From assembly GCF_000150955.2 (NCBI RefSeq), contig NC_011688.1, forward strand, positions 434,001-498,000: a stretch of DNA of 64,000 nt, read 5' to 3'. The position numbers and the translations under genes are program-made. Shown piece after piece: positions 20,395 to 30,108 of the stretch. The stretch comes from Phaeodactylum tricornutum CCAP 1055/1 (Eukaryota > Bacillariophyta > Bacillariophyceae > Surirellales > Neidiaceae). The notes under the pieces were generated by a model. That model had not been told where the DNA came from and made no database searches. It saw only the letters and a list, made by a program, of their open reading frames with translations. The stretch's first letter is position 1. Each line of letters opens with the position of its first letter.

Positions 20395-20910
20395 CTAACC
20401 GCGCGAAGGAGTTTGAGAAACCAGGTCATTTCCGTCGACCAGAATGCGGACCCGATCCGTGCGAAAATCCATCGTCATCATGGAATCTTCCGGAAGGATG
20501 TACACGTTGCCTCGCAAGTCTTCGGCGAAACTTTCGATCCACGTTTTGCATTTTTCACCGGTCCATCCCACACACTGGGGCCAGGGGCCCTCCTTGTTTT
20601 GCCCTTCGTCACCACCACCGATCTTGGGCATGGGTACCATAGCTGCGTTTGTTTTCGATGACTAATAAAGTCAGAGTCAGTGTGCATAGAGAAACAACAG
20701 GAGTGAGAGACAAATCTCAAAAAGTCGTGGATTCGCAAGACTCCAGTTCCGAATTCCAGGATTGAAGAAGGTATCGCGAAGGACACTGACGCTCTCGTCG
20801 GTTGTGGTTCCACTTACAACCTTGTTTCCTCTGTTCTGCACCTGAGCGGTTGCTAAAATAGTTCCTACGACGATCACTACAACAGCAATCCACATTTTGC
20901 TAGCGGCCAT
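20395..20910 (-). CDS. Secreted potato inhibitor I-type serine protease inhibitor
   Basis: Small inhibitor of subtilisin/chymotrypsin-like proteases. Model: exons 20910-20818 and 20661-20395, intron 20662-20817 (GTAAGT...TTAG, 156 nt), 119 aa. Residues 1-23 (MAASKMWIAVVVIVVGTILA then TAQ) are a clear signal peptide, so the protein is secreted or vacuolar. The C-terminal ~65 residues carry the family pattern WPQCVGWTGEKCKTWIE, then the reactive loop SMMTMDFRTDRVRILVD and the end VSQTPSRG. By alignment with barley CI-2 the scissile bond lies after the second Met of MMTM (P1 Met, P1' Asp). Targets could be the cell's own secreted proteases or those of bacteria, grazers or pathogens (inference). 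Confidence 0.9.
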
Positions 20911-21394
20911 GGCAACTGGTTCACTCGAAAATATGTATTCGGTGGAGTGTCACAGTCAATCGTTGCTGTGACCGTCGTGGTTGCCGTTCCCAGTCCGTGC
21001 GCCTCGTTCGTTTTTGCCTGCATGTGTTTGTATCCCAGAAAAGACTGAAATTCCGTTGAGAATACGTAACTAAATTTTACATCCGTCTTCGACAATTGAA
21101 ATTATCTCAACGTGGTTCGATATACGGTATAAGTGTAAGACCTTCGACGAAAACCAATTTACAATAAATCGGAGTGCCACAATCGGAACACTACGTACCA
21201 AGTAATTTGGTTGAAAGACTAGCTGAAAATGAGAAATAGGGTAGGGTGAGTGAATGATGACAGAGAGCGCGAATAGGGAATGCATCCCCGCACATTTACG
21301 GTATGAATTCCTTGGGGTTCCACTTCAATGAGACCAAGAGGGCAGCTTTGTACGCGCTCACTCACTGTGAAACACAGACACAGATCGCACCACC
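20911..21394. promoter_or_regulatory. Divergent upstream region (protease inhibitor / nitrilase)
   Basis: 480 bp between divergent starts. No specific element recognised. Confidence 0.35.
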
Positions 21395-22597
21395 ATGAGA
21401 TTGGGCCATCGTCCGTTGGCCTTGTGGTTCTCCTCCGCATCGTTGTCGACTACATCGTTTGCTTGGAGCATTCGAACTCGCTCGATCCATCGTCAAGCCG
21501 TCAGTCGTGTCCGCGGTGGTGGCCGAAGAGGTGACGGTGAACTCGCGGGACATTCAGTTAAGAGCTATTCTCGTTCCTTCGCGTCTTCTTCGCAACTTTT
21601 AAGTTGGAGCAGCCACAGATTTTCTTCCACGGTACCATTACCCACGACTCGTCTCATGAGTGCTTCCAGGCAGAACGACGACGATGATGATGATGATCCT
21701 TCCGTATTGCGGGTAGCCTTGTGTCAGCTCCCCGTGACAAACGACAAGGCCCAGAATCACCAAACGGCAAGGGAGTATCTTAATCGGGCGGCTAATCAGG
21801 GAGCAAGGCTTGTGGTTTTGCCGGAAATCTGGAATTCCCCGTACGCAACGGCCGCCTTTCCAGAGTACGCCGAACAGTTGCCCGACGTTCTCGCTCAAGA
21901 TGGTGACGGACACACAGGCGTGTACGAGTCACCTTCGGCCGATCTCTTGCGCGAGAGCGCCAAAGAACACAAATTGTGGATTGTCGGAGGCAGTATTCCC
22001 GAGCGTGATGACGACGATAAAATTTACAATACCAGTCTGGTATTTGATCCTCAAGGAAACCTGGTGGCGAAGCATCGCAAAATGCATCTCTTCGATATCG
22101 ACGTTCCGGGGGGTATTACCTTTTTCGAGTCGGACACCTTGAGTCCTGGAAACACTGTGTCCCACTTTGCCACCCCGTGGGGCAACATTGGATTGGGCAT
22201 CTGCTACGATATACGATTTCCAGAATACGCCATGCTCTTGGCCAAAGAGCACGACTGCGGAATACTAATCTACCCAGGAGCCTTCAATCTTACCACTGGC
22301 CCGGCTCATTGGGAGTTGCTGCAGCGTGGTCGGGCCGTGGACAATCAGTGTTTCGTCTTGACGGCTTCGCCCGCGCGTACCGAACCTCCTTCAAAGGCCG
22401 GTCTGTATCCCCACTACACAGCCTGGGGTCATTCGACCGCGGTGTCTCCGTGGGGTGAAGTGATTGCAACGACGAATGAAAAGGCCGGCATTGTTTTCGC
22501 GGATCTAGACCTGTCCAAGGTTACGGAAATGCGAACCTCCATTCCGATTGGCAAGCAAAAACGAACGGATCTCTATCAGCTAGTTGGAAAATCCTGA
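21395..22597 (+). CDS. Omega-amidase (NIT2-type carbon-nitrogen hydrolase)
   Basis: Nitrilase-superfamily amidase that hydrolyses alpha-ketoglutaramate or alpha-ketosuccinamate to the keto acid and ammonia. Single exon, 400 aa. The Glu-Lys-Cys triad is visible in VVLPEIWNSPY, KHRKMHLFDIDVPGG and GLGICYDIRFPE. HLFDIDVPGG is characteristic of NIT2. The N-terminal ~90 residues are an extension: a signal-like stretch ending TTSFAWS (possible plastid ASAFAP-type site), then a basic Ser-rich region. A run of seven Asp precedes the catalytic domain. An in-frame ATG at 21656 (MSASRQN) would give a cytosolic form without the extension. Confidence 0.9.
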   Translation: MRLGHRPLALWFSSASLSTTSFAWSIRTRSIHRQAVSRVRGGGRRGDGELAGHSVKSYSRSFASSSQLLSWSSHRFSSTVPLPTTRLMSASRQNDDDDDDDPSVLRVALCQLPVTNDKAQNHQTAREYLNRAANQGARLVVLPEIWNSPYATAAFPEYAEQLPDVLAQDGDGHTGVYESPSADLLRESAKEHKLWIVGGSIPERDDDDKIYNTSLVFDPQGNLVAKHRKMHLFDIDVPGGITFFESDTLSPGNTVSHFATPWGNIGLGICYDIRFPEYAMLLAKEHDCGILIYPGAFNLTTGPAHWELLQRGRAVDNQCFVLTASPARTEPPSKAGLYPHYTAWGHSTAVSPWGEVIATTNEKAGIVFADLDLSKVTEMRTSIPIGKQKRTDLYQLVGKS

Positions 22598-22695
22598 CCG
22601 TAGTTTCTTAGATCGCGTTGTCTATGAACCCATAGATTTCTTTATGGAATGTAAATATTTGTGCCGCACCGGCATAGTAAGGGGTGCTACCTGTG

Positions 22696-24546
22696 TCAGT
22701 GACCATCTCGTTTATTCTTTTTCTTCTTCTTTCGACTGGGAGAGTTGCGTACTACGATACTAGTGTTTGCTGTCAGCATGTCCCACAATATGTTCTGGTA
22801 GAAAAAGTGTTGCAAAAGTGTTATTGTTGCAGCCTCGCGATCTTGGCATTTGTCTCTGATGGACCTTCGTGGCAAAAAAATGGGAAAACGAGCCTGCTCG
22901 AGCATTGCGACGAGTTTCTTTTTCACAGTCGATTTCGCAATTGAAACCAAAGCCACCAACGTAAAAGCTTTTCCGCTCGATGGATTTCTTGGTGGTGAGG
23001 AACGGAATATTTCGCAAAGATTCTGTGCATCTCCGCCGTCATCGGTGTCTATCACAAGCACTGGTTGTGGATCTGCCTGTGACATAAGCGCCGAGACAAA
23101 GTCCTCGTACGACCCTTCAGTCTTGCTCTTGTCAGTGTTCGAGCGTTTCGGGAAAATTGGTGACGAGATTCTTTGCTTCAAAACCGACAAAATTTGAAAC
23201 TCGGAAGGAGCAGCCTGGTGCTGTTCGGCCATCGCGGAAACGAGCTCATCTTGGTCCAACGTCAAAAAAAATCCGTCTTCGAAAAGTAAGGAAATTCGAT
23301 TCAATAAGGGATTGCTTCGCAAGTCAGAGTTCCCTGCCAGTCGAGATCGCCACAACGAAACCACAATGCAACGCACCAGAATCCAAAGTGTTCGATCTCT
23401 ATCTTTCAGGTCCACCGAGATCTTCGTTGATGCAATAGGCAGCGAACAGACGGTATGCAAAAGCGGGGATGATTCATTGCCAGTGGTGGATGGCTCCGCA
23501 ACCTCCTCACGAGGGCGCTTTTTCTTCTTTTCCATTTGACGCTCTGCCAAAATAGCTATCGCTGGGCCAAGGGATTCTTGATTATGATGGTAGGCAACGA
23601 CTGATAGTATTTTACTAGTAAATTCGGGAACGGGACCGAGGCGCACTTCCACCAAAGGAATGGTGGCGTGTCCGCAAACTCGTGCGAGGATACGGTTTTC
23701 GGAAGGATGCATGTCGCGCACTGCTCCTAAAAAAAGGCAAACCTGCAGACGCGTCGAATCAGTAGCTTTCGCTTGGCATTTGTGTTCCCTCTGTTCCCAG
23801 TATGGCAGCTCATTCGAACTGCTTTCGTGCAAAATTCCAGCAATCGTTCGTGTCGTTTCCGAATCTGACACAGGTTTCACGAGTTCTCCTAATATGAGTT
23901 CGAGTGTATTGTAATGCGATGAGTCTGTTTCATTCGTAGATCGATCTTGAACATTTGTCGTCGTCTTTTTCCTCCATTGGGCCCACGTCTTTTGTAAACC
24001 CTGCTTATTAGTTTTTCTCAGTATCACTGATAGTGAGCTGTTCAACCGATGCTCTCGTAGAAAATCTATCGAACAATTATTTTGCAAATGCTCGAGAATT
24101 TCCCGTTTGCTGTTCATATCTGACGGTATTTCTTCTATAGAATTGCAGGAAATTAAGGTGCACAACAGTCCGTTTGACCTCACCGTGCAACCGTTTCCTT
24201 TCAAGGCAGCTTCCTTCCAGACCGAGACTATGTTCATCTCAGAAGGAAACAGAACTGGGATACCGCTGGATCTTTGTGTTGCGCACCTCATGTGCATTCG
24301 TGACCAATCTTCGTCGAATAAAAGAACAAGCTCTCGTTCAGAAGACGATTTAGCGTGATCGGGAGAGTTTTGGCATGAGGACGTCGGTGACGGCGGTCCA
24401 AACAAAAAAGCGGCAACGCATCGTACCAGCGCGTCTCTGCGATTCCACCACTGACTCTCATCTCGATTGGGACGGTAACTGGCCGCATCGGCTCCGCGGC
24501 CTTTGGCGAACAGAACGACTCGCAGATAGTCTTGACAGGGCAGCAT
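22696..24546 (-). CDS. Orphan protein, 616 aa
   Basis: Not recognised. Single exon from the ATG at 24546. It is mostly soluble-looking. A Lys/Arg-rich patch (EKKKKRPREE) lies mid-protein, and the C-terminus is very basic (SRKKKKKNKRD), suggesting a nuclear or nucleolar protein. No signal peptide or membrane segment. It converges on the omega-amidase gene with about 100 bp between the stops. The end of the protein (VSIAKSTVKKKLVAML...) may be helical. No function assigned. Confidence 0.6.
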   Translation of the reverse strand: MLPCQDYLRVVLFAKGRGADAASYRPNRDESQWWNRRDALVRCVAAFLFGPPSPTSSCQNSPDHAKSSSERELVLLFDEDWSRMHMRCATQRSSGIPVLFPSEMNIVSVWKEAALKGNGCTVRSNGLLCTLISCNSIEEIPSDMNSKREILEHLQNNCSIDFLREHRLNSSLSVILRKTNKQGLQKTWAQWRKKTTTNVQDRSTNETDSSHYNTLELILGELVKPVSDSETTRTIAGILHESSSNELPYWEQREHKCQAKATDSTRLQVCLFLGAVRDMHPSENRILARVCGHATIPLVEVRLGPVPEFTSKILSVVAYHHNQESLGPAIAILAERQMEKKKKRPREEVAEPSTTGNESSPLLHTVCSLPIASTKISVDLKDRDRTLWILVRCIVVSLWRSRLAGNSDLRSNPLLNRISLLFEDGFFLTLDQDELVSAMAEQHQAAPSEFQILSVLKQRISSPIFPKRSNTDKSKTEGSYEDFVSALMSQADPQPVLVIDTDDGGDAQNLCEIFRSSPPRNPSSGKAFTLVALVSIAKSTVKKKLVAMLEQARFPIFLPRRSIRDKCQDREAATITLLQHFFYQNILWDMLTANTSIVVRNSPSRKKKKKNKRDGH

Positions 24547-24889
24547 GCGTTATCGTCTTCGAAAATAAGGCGACATGTGCGCTGTTCAAAGCAGCCAATC
24601 ACGGAAATAGAAAGTCTTTAACTTCCAGTCTTAAGTTACCTGGTAGTTGAAAGCAGAGCAGCCTCTGGTGACTCCTGTCGACTGGTCTGATTCCAATTGC
24701 TTCGGGATGGGTAGGCTATGTCGAATTGACAGGGCCGTGCCTCATTTTACTAATTTCATCGAAATAACAAAGAAGACATTTCATATTTAATGAGTGTTCC
24801 TTCTTGCGCGCCAGACAGATTTTTCTAAGTGCCGTTTGAAAGCTTGGACTGGCTGAACTTTTGAATAGGGTTTTCAATCCTTGTTAAAT
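24547..24889. other. Flank upstream of the orphan gene and left of the mobile element
   Basis: 340 bp, no gene. The terminal repeats of the element begin at its right edge. Confidence 0.4.
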
Positions 24890-26112
24890 TTAGTGAAGGA
24901 TTCTGAATCCTTCACTAAATTAGTGAAGGATTTAGTGAAGGATTTAGTGAAGGATTTAGCGAAGGATTTACACTTAGAATTTTCAAATGACCGTGACTTG
25001 GGAGACGAAAAAAATACTCACAGTCAGTAGTCCCTGTCTTTCCATTTCTTTTCGCACTGGACGCACAAGCCCATGAGGGGGACCAGCTCCATTGGACAGG
25101 CCACAATCTGATGATAGATACGCTGACAGCCTGCGGTGTGATAGTACAGATGCATAGCATCAATATCGAGACTGGTAGTTGTCAACTCCTGGGTGACACC
25201 GCGAGTGAGGAGCGACTCGAGTCGCGCACGCTACAACGGTGGCGGATTGTCCCCGTCGACGTCCACTTTATCCCGACAATATCGTCATCGGCCTCTACCC
25301 TCGCAGCTTTCCCCTAAACGTGCTGGGAGATCTGTAATGATTGAAAGCTACGACGAACGCCGGTAGTGGCCGCTACCGCCGTAGGAACGTACACGTCCGT
25401 TCCCCGAATGTGTGCCGTCGATCCTTTACAGGAAGCATTTTGTTTGCGTTGCTGCTGTCTCAGTGTGGTAGCTAGGAGTGAAAGCTCCTGTTACCATCGA
25501 TACGGAAGCATCGGCCTTGCGCTTGGGACCTCGCCCTCCTGTTTTGCCGCGACCTCGTCCTGCAGATCCTCCTCCGCGTCCCGTCGCCGAGGCTGAACTC
25601 GCAGCGCTTGAACGACCCTACATTATTCCCAACGTTACGGCAATACTCAAATGCTCACACAAACTGTGCCTTTGCATATGAAGTCTTCGCCCTCCTGTTT
25701 TGCCACGACCACTTCCTGCAGATCATCCTCCGGGTCCATTCTCCAAGGCTGAACTCGCAGCACTTGAACGACCCGAAATTTTTCCCCGACGTCGCGGCGA
25801 GACTCCAACGCTCACACGGCCTGTGCCTTTGCGTATATTGTTCAAGTAAAACTGTAATAGACGCCTTTTGGAGATTTGTAGAGCGCCTGCTAACAGTTAA
25901 GGAAAGACAGGGACTACTGGTTATTTTTTCGTCTCCCAAGTCACGGTCGTTTCAAAATCTAATTGTAAATCCTTCATTAAATCCTTCACTAATTTAGTGA
26001 AGGATTCAGAAACCTTCACTTAATTAGTGAAGGATTTGGAAACCTTCACTAATTTAGTGAAGGATTTAGAAAGCTTCACTAAATTAGTGAAGGATTCAGA
26101 ATCCTTCACGAA
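24890..26112. mobile_element. Non-autonomous DNA element with long palindrome-rich terminal inverted repeats
   Basis: The left arm (24890-25043) and right arm (25899-26112) are inverted copies. The best stretch reads inward through GACCGTGACTTGGGAGACGA and then AGTCCCTGTCTTTCC (about 24987-25043 against 25899-25954 on the other strand). The outer part of each arm is built from GTGAAGGATT units. In the right arm these form a palindromic unit repeated with an exact 30-bp period (starts at 25983, 26013, 26043, 26073, 26103). In the left arm a 12-bp unit recurs four times (about 24922-24969). The 855-bp interior has no transposase-like frame. I could not fix a target-site duplication. Confidence 0.75.
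25531..25842 (+). repeat. Imperfect 156-bp tandem duplication inside the mobile element
   Basis: Two adjacent copies (25531-25686 and 25687-25842) share TCGCCCTCCTGTTTTGCC at their starts, GGCTGAACTCGCAGC in the middle and TGTGCCTTTGC near their ends. Both can be read as RPPVLPRP...AELAALERP, a Pro-rich segment. Whether it was ever part of a gene is unknown. Confidence 0.7.
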
Positions 26113-26594
26113 ATCCGGGACTGAGTTCTAATCCTTAAGTGGATTTGATTCCGAACATAGCTCACTTCGTAATTTTAACGCCTACCGGAAATTACCGCTT
26201 TTTAAAGTTTAAAAGCGTTAAAAACAACCCATTTTGGGCTATTTATGCTTGTGGCGTTGAGGCACGCCCCAGTGAGACGAGCGCACTTCCTTGCGAGAGC
26301 AGAGAAGTGTTCTGGGTTGAAAGTGCGATGGACAGAACAACGCCGTGCAACCGACTTCAAAGTAAACTCGGAAAAGATTCCAGATTCTAGCCAGAAGTCT
26401 CGGTTCCAACCTGTTTCCGTAAAGGTAGCTGCGATAAAGAAGGCAGCCATGTCACGTGACAATAGTTCATGAGAAAAAAATGACCTATAATCTTTCTTCG
26501 ATTTCTTTTAATAGAGGCTCGCATTGGAGAGAAGAGAAAACGTGCGGACTGGTAACACATTTCTCCCCAGAAAGCATTGTATTCAAAAAATTGC
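26113..26594. other. Non-coding flank between the mobile element and the CRAL-TRIO gene
   Basis: 480 bp with short frames only. No protein character recognised. Confidence 0.4.
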
Positions 26595-27859
26595 TCAAAA
26601 ACTGTGCTTGTAGAGACCTGACTCTTCTTGCCAACGTTCCCTTTCTAGCCTTGAAGCGAGCCAACTTTGGCATGCTATTTGGACATCCAACGTGCCACCG
26701 ACATCTTTTGGAATATGTGCCGTAAGCAAACCATATTTTTCGAGCGCCATCATGTTGTCTTCATCGCTTCCGCAGTGCAACCGAAAACGATGACGAAAGC
26801 GTCTACCCATCAAGTGAAGCAGTACTGGAAGTATATATACCTTGGGAGACTTTCTAAGGGGCAAGCAGGCATGGGATGCTTTGAGCTTCGCTGGCATGCA
26901 GTCTCGAAGTATCGATAGGACATCTTTTGCTTGCTTGCGATCAAAGTGGGCGGCACTGGCATCCTATCTCAAGAACAGAGACAATATGTGAGTAGATGAG
27001 GAAGTCAATCGCTAAGAAAACAAGCGAGCTGACCAGTCAACAACTTCTTGTTCTGATCCTAAGCCTCACATACCCGTGCATTCACCAGAAGAACAACCCC
27101 GCTTTTTTGCGCCGCTTCTGATTCCGCTATAAAACAATTTAAAGTGTACATAAAAACTTGTAGCTGGCGCATGTAGACAATCGTTCAATAAATGAGCTGG
27201 CAAAATTGAAAAGAGGTAAAAGCCAAATGATACAGTCTTAACTCACAATGGCATTCCGAAATTCGGTAGAATTTTTTAGCCTAGAGCGATCATAGTAGAC
27301 GACCGCTCTTCCCTTGGAATCTTCCTTGAGGGGCAAACAATAATGCTCACTCAACATGGCAGTTGCTGCTCGACTTAAAGCACCGTGCCCGGTTGCTACA
27401 ATGGGAAGGAAAGCAGTCTCTCCGAATATCTTACAGCGCATAGACCAGTATTTGATCAGTCTCTCTGCTGCGGCCTTTACACATAAGTCGGGTATCAGTA
27501 AGAATCTAGCTACAGACTTGTTCGCACTAAAAGGGTTTCAAGCAAGCACTTACCCACGTGTTAAAGCTCTCGGCTCTCAAGAATAAGATCGGATCGGACT
27601 CGAGTCGCACGAGCTGGGGACAGGTTTTTAACGCTTTTAAATAATGGACTTTCTCAGCGTCGGATACTAACGCGATAGCCTCATCGAGTTGCTGAATGGC
27701 GTTCGCTTTTAACTCTGCTGTTTCTGGGAAAGGCTCGAATGACGATATTCCGTAGAGATCATCCTCAATCGCATCTCTCTCTTCATGAGACAACTCCTGC
27801 ATTTCTCTGGCATTGTCTTTTTCCGTAAATCGAGGAGCAGTGATGCTAAATGATGTCAT
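26595..27859 (-). CDS. CRAL-TRIO (SEC14-like) protein, single module
   Basis: Probable lipid-binding protein. Model: exons 27859-27554, 27474-27247, 27163-27074 and 26963-26595; introns 27475-27553, 27164-27246 and 26964-27073; 330 aa with every phase zero. The splices rebuild the family segments seen in the large gene at 52.7-57.2 kb: FLRAESFNTW+AAAERLIKYWSMRCKIFGE, then FRNAI+LQVFMYTLNCFIAESE, then a GVVLLV strand. The end EKYGLLTAHIPKDVGG is the CRAL-TRIO C-terminal signature (LPKE.GG). The start is the ATG at 27859; the frame upstream begins with GTG. Unlike its relative it carries no bZIP region. The CRAL-TRIO assignment is from pattern memory and is divergent. Confidence 0.72.
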
Positions 27860-28500
27860 TGTCAACGTGTTGAACTGTCCGATATCCACGAGGAAAAAGA
27901 ATGACTAACTCTCCGAGGTGGTGCTTATACTTTCTGTGCGGAAGCCTGCTCGAGCCGATTCTCGTCGTTTTGGTACGCCCGTAATGCAGTTTACCTTGCA
28001 TGTTGAACGAGGATTGCTGTTGCTTTTGAGAACGAAGTCTAAGGGGGCTGTCTTGATTGGTATGCCGCGTGTGCAAGACATATTTTTTTCTACTCGCACT
28101 TGCAGTCAGTCTCTTTTACAGTTAGTCGTACTTCGACATTTCTAGAAGAAAAGTTGAACTTCAATAAGTCGTTAACTATCACCTTTCTTCAAAATGGAAA
28201 ATGACACTACAATGATCTTTGAAGAGAACCTCCTGGAACAATCTACAACATTTTTAAAAGCACACCCGACCATAGGATTCCTTGGAAGGTATTCGCAGTC
28301 AATCTGGACGTCGTCGGGGGATACCGAATGATTTGACTAGCTAGAGCTACTAGCTAGTAGATCATTCGATTTCATTTCGGATCCGAAGGCAGCCGAAGTA
28401 AAAACAGAGTTCTTTGATCGTTTTACATTACAGTCAACCATATTCGAAAACTTATGTAGGGGTGCACGTAAAACGAAGTCAAAGCGCCAGAGGTGTGAAG
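27860..28500. promoter_or_regulatory. Divergent upstream region with a 44-nt inverted repeat
   Basis: 640 bp between the CRAL-TRIO gene (-) and the CinA-like/nucleotidylyltransferase gene (+). It contains an imperfect inverted repeat at 28325-28368, with arms beginning CGAATGAT and ending ATCATTCG around CTAGCTAG motifs. No coding frame looks real. Confidence 0.45.
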
Positions 28501-30108
28501 ATGCTGGGAAGGCCCTTTTGTACTTCTTTCATCCGCTTCTTCGCCTCGCATTCTGTTAGTCTCCTCTTCTGCTCGTTGGTCGTCTCGACGTCAAGTCTTT
28601 CATTCAGCTCTCGCATGTTGTGGAAGTTGCCGAAAAGTTTCTTCTCTCGACAAGGAAGTCGACCGTCGTCTACTGTGATGACGACACCAGAAACCAGAGC
28701 TAGCATGTTGCCGAGAGTGGTCTCTCTCTATAGTAGTGTCAGTAGCAGTACGGCTGAAGACGAGAATTTTTCCCTTGAAAGCCTCCAACAGCGCATGAAC
28801 AACTTTCGGAAAAGACACAGTGCCAGTTGCCGGCTCGCCTTGGCAGTTGCCGGCGGTGGGGGCAGCTTTCTTTCCACCCTTGCAGCTACTCCTGGAGCAT
28901 CCAGTATTCTTCTGGAAGGAACACTGACGTACGATCGCGAAAGTTATCGACAGTATGTGCAGCGAAACCTCGACTCGGAAACATTTCGATATTGCTCGGC
29001 GGAATCGGCTTCTTTCTCTTCTCTAGCGGCCCTTAAACAAGCGCTTAAGCTTTCGGCGGCGGGTGATCCTCAATACGGGCACTTTCCGCTGCAAAATATG
29101 ACCCACGCTATTGGTGTTGGCTGCGCCTCGGCTTTGCGATCTGATACTTCGAAAAGGAACAGCCGTGCCTTTGTTGCCGTTTCTTTCTCGGACGCTAGAC
29201 AAGTAGCCATGAAAATTGATTTGGTTGGAGGAGACAGCGATTCAACGAAGCGCAGTAGATTTGAGGAAGATGTCTTCGTCAGTCACTGTATACTTACGTG
29301 CTTGGAGCACGCACTTGAAAGTGCGTCAGCGCCTTCGACCTTACTGGAGCTGACGACAGGCTGTGGTGACCAGTTATGCATAACACTCCCTATTCCCGCA
29401 CGATATAATCCAGACGAGGTCGTGCGCCAGGCAGCAGATAAAATTTTATGCGGAGAAGAGGAAGCAGTTTCATTAATCCCCACCGCGGAAGGCTTCAAGT
29501 GTTTGACGCAGGCGTTCTTACCGCCCAAATCTTTGGTTTTTCCAGGAAGCTTCAATCCCCCGCATGAGGGTCATGTAAAGCTGGTTCAAGCAGCGCTAAC
29601 AGAGTCTAGTTGTCAAGTGGCTTGGTTTGAGTTGTCCATAACAAATGCCGACAAACCGAGTCTTGCGAGTGACGAGATTGTCCGTCGAATTCAGCATTTT
29701 TTGACGCTGGCTGATATGCCGGAGCGTTGGGGTATTCTTTTGACAAATGCACCACTCTTCAAGCAAAAGGTTGATATCTTTCAACCTCAGCAGGTGGTAC
29801 GATCTTTCGATCAGAAAATTCCTCTGCACATGGTGATAGGGACTGATACCTTGGTGCGTTTATTAAATCCGAAATACTACAACGATTGTGAGGAGCAAAT
29901 GATCGCCGCTTTAGATGATATGGCTTGCCATTTCGTAGTGGGTGGAAGGGTGCAACAAAAGTTGGGGGACCCTGATTTTGTGAGTGGCGAAGATGACGTG
30001 AGACAGCTGCCGGAGAGGTTACGAGCGAAATTTACGCTCCTCAAGGATTTCCGGGTAGATATCAGCTCCACCGATATTCGCGATCAAATGAAAAAGGCCC
30101 GAAACTAA
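28501..30108 (+). CDS. CinA-like / NMN-adenylyltransferase-like fusion protein
   Basis: Two domains suited to pyridine-nucleotide metabolism. 535 aa from the ATG at 28501; 29 in-frame codons upstream do not look like a signal. Residues ~1-36 form a hydrophobic signal-like start ending VVSTSSLSFSS, possibly a plastid presequence. Residues ~100-270 resemble the CinA C-terminal (PncC) domain: LALAVAGGGGSF...TPGASSILLEGTLTYDRES. The family's ESCTGG signature is replaced by VAGGGG, so deamidase activity is doubtful. From ~342 a nucleotidylyltransferase begins with VFPGSFNPPHEGH (HxGH motif), later IGTDTLVRLL and the end DISSTDIRDQM, as in NadD/NMNAT. Plants have a similar fusion (Arabidopsis At2g01220, from memory). 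Confidence 0.8.
   Translation: MLGRPFCTSFIRFFASHSVSLLFCSLVVSTSSLSFSSRMLWKLPKSFFSRQGSRPSSTVMTTPETRASMLPRVVSLYSSVSSSTAEDENFSLESLQQRMNNFRKRHSASCRLALAVAGGGGSFLSTLAATPGASSILLEGTLTYDRESYRQYVQRNLDSETFRYCSAESASFSSLAALKQALKLSAAGDPQYGHFPLQNMTHAIGVGCASALRSDTSKRNSRAFVAVSFSDARQVAMKIDLVGGDSDSTKRSRFEEDVFVSHCILTCLEHALESASAPSTLLELTTGCGDQLCITLPIPARYNPDEVVRQAADKILCGEEEAVSLIPTAEGFKCLTQAFLPPKSLVFPGSFNPPHEGHVKLVQAALTESSCQVAWFELSITNADKPSLASDEIVRRIQHFLTLADMPERWGILLTNAPLFKQKVDIFQPQQVVRSFDQKIPLHMVIGTDTLVRLLNPKYYNDCEEQMIAALDDMACHFVVGGRVQQKLGDPDFVSGEDDVRQLPERLRAKFTLLKDFRVDISSTDIRDQMKKARN

Noticed and set aside
24890-26112. Reading the repeat-flanked element as a CRISPR-like array or a retroelement
   Set aside because: The repeats are palindromic and adjoining with no unique spacers, the arms are inverted rather than direct, and no reverse transcriptase or capsid-like frame is present.
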